A DNA stretch of 15,403 nucleotides. It comes from Pseudomonadota bacterium. GTDB lineage: Bacteria > Pseudomonadota > Alphaproteobacteria > Caulobacterales > Caulobacteraceae. Position numbers and translations under genes: made by a program. The stretch is taken from contig JAEZEZ010000079.1 in the NCBI GenBank assembly GCA_023432855.1, positions 1 through 15,403 of the forward strand, in the 5' to 3' direction. The notes beneath the pieces are model-generated. The model was not told where the DNA came from, ran no database searches, and was given only the letters and a program-made list of their open reading frames with translations. This document shows, piece by piece, positions 13,361-15,403 of this stretch; position 1 is the stretch's first letter, and every line of letters begins with the position of its first letter.

Positions 13361-14746
13361 ATGTACGTCGATGGTAGCTGGGGCGATGTCGCCCAGGTCT
13401 GGTTCCCACGAATTCTCGCCGCCGTCGCGATCCTGGTGGCGGCCTACTTCGTGGGCAAAGGAGCCAAGTGGGCGCTGGCGAAGGGGATCGATCGCATCCC
13501 GGGCATAGGCGGCCCGCGCGAAGCGCAGGATCCGAAGCACACCTTCGGGGCCCGTCTGGGCGAGGTGGCCTACTGGCTGATCCTGCTGGCCGGCGTCGTC
13601 GGCGCCCTGAATGTCCTCCAGCTTGGGCAGGTCGTCGCGCCGGTCAACGCCATGCTGACCGACATCCTCACTTATGTACCGAACATCATCGGCGCCGCTC
13701 TGATCTTCTTCGTCGGCTTCGTGGTCGCCACCCTGGTCAAGCGGCTGGTCACCACGGCTCTGGAAGCTGCAGGCCTCGAGCGCTGGTTCAGCCGCGTCGG
13801 CCTGGGCGCCGTGGCGGGTCCGAACATCGCCAATGCGTTGGGCGTGCTGGCCTTCGCCCTGGTCATCATCCCGGTGGCCATCGCCGCCTTGCAGGCGCTG
13901 CAGATCGAGGCGATCTCGACGCCGGCGGTCGCGGTGCTGTCCGAAGTGCTGGCGGCCATTCCCAACGTGCTGGCGGCCGGCATCATCCTGGCCATCGGCT
14001 TCTTCATCGGCCGCTGGGTGGCTTCGCTGATCGAACGCGTGCTGCCCGCCACCGGGTTCGATCGCGCGCTCGGCTCCCTGGGCAGCCTCGCCAGGTCCGG
14101 CCCGACCGCGCCGACCACCGGCGCTGCGCCCGCGCCCCCGCCGCTGACCGACGCCGCCGGTCAGCCGGTGATGGCCGAAGCCGCGTCCATGCCGGCCGGC
14201 TCCACGCCGCCGTCGAAGGTGGTGGGCTGGCTCGTCATGGCGGGCATCGTCGCCTTCTCGGCGATCGAGGCGGCGCGCGTGCTGCAGTTCGCCGCCATGG
14301 CCGGCATCATCATCGAGATCCTTGGCCTCGCCGGCCGCGTCCTGATCGGCGGGGTGATCATCGCGGCCGCGGTGATGATCGGCGACCTGCTTGCCAAGCT
14401 GATCGACCGGTCGACCAACAACGCCGACCGGTTCGCCTCCACCATCGCGCGGTGGGGCGCGATCGCGCTCGGGACCGCCATGGGCCTGCGCTTCATGGGT
14501 ATCGCCGACGAGATCGTCATCCTCGCCTTCGGCCTGATCCTGGGATCGGCGGCGGTGGCCGCGGCCCTGGCCTTCGGTCTCGGCGGCCGCGAGGCGGCGG
14601 GCCGCGTGGCGTCACGCTGGGCCGACCGGCTGCAGGGGTCCAACCCCGCCAGGGCGCCGGGTGCGCCCGGCGGCGGGCGGCGCAAGGCCCCGGTCGAGGA
14701 GCCCAGCTATGTGCACCGTCCCGACGACCAGCCGCCGGTGACCTGA
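13361..14746 (+). CDS. CmpX/TM_helix-type mechanosensitive channel-like membrane protein
   Basis: This 461-aa polytopic inner-membrane protein has about eight hydrophobic segments (roughly 13-35, 67-88, 105-129, 158-180, 199-222, 288-310, 315-348, 366-408). Residues 97-130 (LTDILTYVPNIIGAALIFFV) and 191-226 (LSEVLAAIPNVLAAGIILAI) are clear repeats of each other and fit the conserved TM-helix repeat (PF05552) of CmpX-like proteins; a third, weaker copy is near 319-350. It ends its membrane part with AFGLGGREAAGR, typical of these proteins, and has no MscS beta domain after it. The 240-286 linker and the tail are rich in Pro, Ala and Gly. Related proteins are linked to osmotic and envelope stress. 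GGAGGA precedes the ATG, and an EcfG-like promoter lies directly upstream. Confidence 0.85.
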   Translation: MYVDGSWGDVAQVWFPRILAAVAILVAAYFVGKGAKWALAKGIDRIPGIGGPREAQDPKHTFGARLGEVAYWLILLAGVVGALNVLQLGQVVAPVNAMLTDILTYVPNIIGAALIFFVGFVVATLVKRLVTTALEAAGLERWFSRVGLGAVAGPNIANALGVLAFALVIIPVAIAALQALQIEAISTPAVAVLSEVLAAIPNVLAAGIILAIGFFIGRWVASLIERVLPATGFDRALGSLGSLARSGPTAPTTGAAPAPPPLTDAAGQPVMAEAASMPAGSTPPSKVVGWLVMAGIVAFSAIEAARVLQFAAMAGIIIEILGLAGRVLIGGVIIAAAVMIGDLLAKLIDRSTNNADRFASTIARWGAIALGTAMGLRFMGIADEIVILAFGLILGSAAVAAALAFGLGGREAAGRVASRWADRLQGSNPARAPGAPGGGRRKAPVEEPSYVHRPDDQPPVT

Positions 14747-14991
14747 TGCGCACCGACCTGATGATCGAGGCCGCGGCGGGCGCCGCCGCGGCCGTGGCCA
14801 CCGCCGTGGCGGTCGAGCGACTGGAGCCCGGCCGCAAGACGCGCAAGGCGGTCCGCGAGAACGCCGATGCGGACTCCCCGCTGAACGACCACCGGGGCAT
14901 CGTGGCCAACATCGCCTGCTTCCTGGTCGCCCGGATGGTGTTCCGCGGGGTCTTCAGCGGGGCGCGGGCGGCGATGAAGGCGGCGCGCTAA
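14746..14991 (+). CDS. Small 81-aa membrane-associated protein, unknown function
   Basis: This gene starts with the ATG in TGATG, sharing one base with the channel stop codon, so translational coupling is likely. The protein has an Ala-rich hydrophobic N-terminal segment (IEAAAGAAAAVATAVAVERL, residues 7-26), a charged middle (LEPGRKTRKAVRENADADSP) and a second moderately hydrophobic segment (IVANIACFLVARMVFRGVF, residues 52-70). It is easily missed because its frame stays open far back through the channel gene. I do not recognise the family. Its position suggests an accessory to the channel or another stress-response membrane protein; this is inference only. Confidence 0.7.
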   Translation: MRTDLMIEAAAGAAAAVATAVAVERLEPGRKTRKAVRENADADSPLNDHRGIVANIACFLVARMVFRGVFSGARAAMKAAR

Positions 14992-15019
14992 AGGCGAGGC
15001 CGATCAACGATTTCGTGAC

Positions 15020-15044
15020 GGAACAGCGCCGCAGGCGATGGGTT
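15020..15044 (+). promoter_or_regulatory. Predicted EcfG-type general-stress promoter for the YflT-like gene
   Basis: GGAAC (15020-15024) is followed after exactly 16 bases by GGTT (15041-15044), the same arrangement as at 13310. The start codon is 62 bases further on. The downstream gene encodes a general-stress-protein domain, which agrees with EcfG control. Confidence 0.6.
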
Positions 15045-15106
15045 GTAGAGGCGCCGGGGCGGCGAACCGTCCCGCACCCTTTCCACACTCGATCGGAGTT
15101 AGCCCC

Positions 15107-15403
15107 ATGAAGCGCACCGTCAGCCGCCTGTTCGACAGCCGCACCCACGCCGAGGCCGCCATCCGCGACCTCGAGGCCATGGGCATCCCCGTCGACGACC
15201 TCAGCATCGTGGCCTCCGAAACCCGCTCCGGAGAGACCCGCAGCTTCGCCCGCACCGACGACGACCACGACGAGAGCGAGACCCTCGAGGGCGCCGGCGA
15301 GGGCGCGGCCACCGGCGCCGCGATCGGCGGCGGCGTGGGCCTGCTCGCCGGCCTGGGCGTTGCGTTCGCCAGGCCTTGGGGCGTGCGCCGCGGAGCTCGG
15401 GAG
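15107..15403 (+). CDS. General stress protein, YflT/17M-like, partial at window end
   Basis: The first 99 codons are present and the frame is still open at the edge. The N-terminus KRTVSRLFDSRTHAEAAIRDLEAMGIPVDDLSIVAS (given here by its key parts FDSRTHAEAAIRDL and DLSIVAS) is the ferredoxin-like fold of the heat-induced stress protein YflT domain. An acidic linker (DDDHDESE) and a Gly/Ala-rich hydrophobic segment (GAAIGGGVGLLAGLGV) follow, as in many alphaproteobacterial stress proteins. GGAG lies before the ATG. The last ~15 codons (FARPWGVRRGARE) do not fit the family, while the +1 frame gives PGLGACAAELG from 15369, close to the expected IPGLGP segment. I therefore suspect a frameshift error near 15360. 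Confidence 0.75.
   Translation, partial: MKRTVSRLFDSRTHAEAAIRDLEAMGIPVDDLSIVASETRSGETRSFARTDDDHDESETLEGAGEGAATGAAIGGGVGLLAGLGVAFARPWGVRRGARE

Noticed and set aside
13468..14745. Long second plus-strand frame inside the channel gene
   Set aside because: Its product is Arg/Gly/Pro-rich with no domain; only the tail from 14746 is a credible gene.

Overview
The window is a GC-rich stretch from an alphaproteobacterium, most likely Caulobacterales (Brevundimonas/Phenylobacterium-like). This placement is inferred from base composition, an oxyR-ahpC-ahpD locus, Tad-type pseudopilin genes and two sites resembling EcfG (general stress response sigma factor) promoters. It is not a phylogenetic result. 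Both ends look like low-quality contig ends: a run of 14 C near the left edge, and a last gene that seems to lose its frame in the final ~45 bases.

Layout. 65-1538 (minus): oxyR and a small lipoprotein gene 4 bp behind it. 1674-2851 (plus): ahpC and ahpD, divergent from oxyR across an OxyR-like operator, separated from each other by a 13-bp perfect hairpin and ended by a strong intrinsic terminator. 2998-3621 (plus): a class I methyltransferase. 3655-5057 (minus): a two-gene unit of a one-helix membrane protein and an exported SRPBCC-fold protein. 5058-5561: about 500 bp without a gene, holding a 22-bp-periodic repeat array and an inverted, roughly 10.4-bp-periodic partner array. 5562-6416 (minus): murI. 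6526-10970 (plus): tandem M3 metallopeptidase paralogues, one a predicted Tat lipoprotein and one a predicted soluble Tat substrate, followed by an intrinsic terminator. 11282-13300 (plus): a tight tadG-tadE-tadE cluster. 13361-14991 (plus): a CmpX/TM_helix-type mechanosensitive channel gene and a hidden 81-aa gene overlapping it by one base. 15107-end (plus): a partial YflT-like general stress protein.

How the parts fit. OxyR is predicted to control AhpC/AhpD peroxide detoxification, with AhpD serving as the reductase partner of a three-cysteine AhpC of mycobacterial type. The two M3 peptidases probably degrade peptides in the cell envelope. The TadG/E/E proteins are probably minor pilus or surface components whose secretion machinery is elsewhere. 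The channel operon and the stress gene each have a GGAAC-N16-GGTT element upstream, which suggests shared control by EcfG.

The most unusual item is the repeat cluster at 5247-5541. Its pentamer cores are spaced close to whole helical turns on both arms, and no gene explains it.
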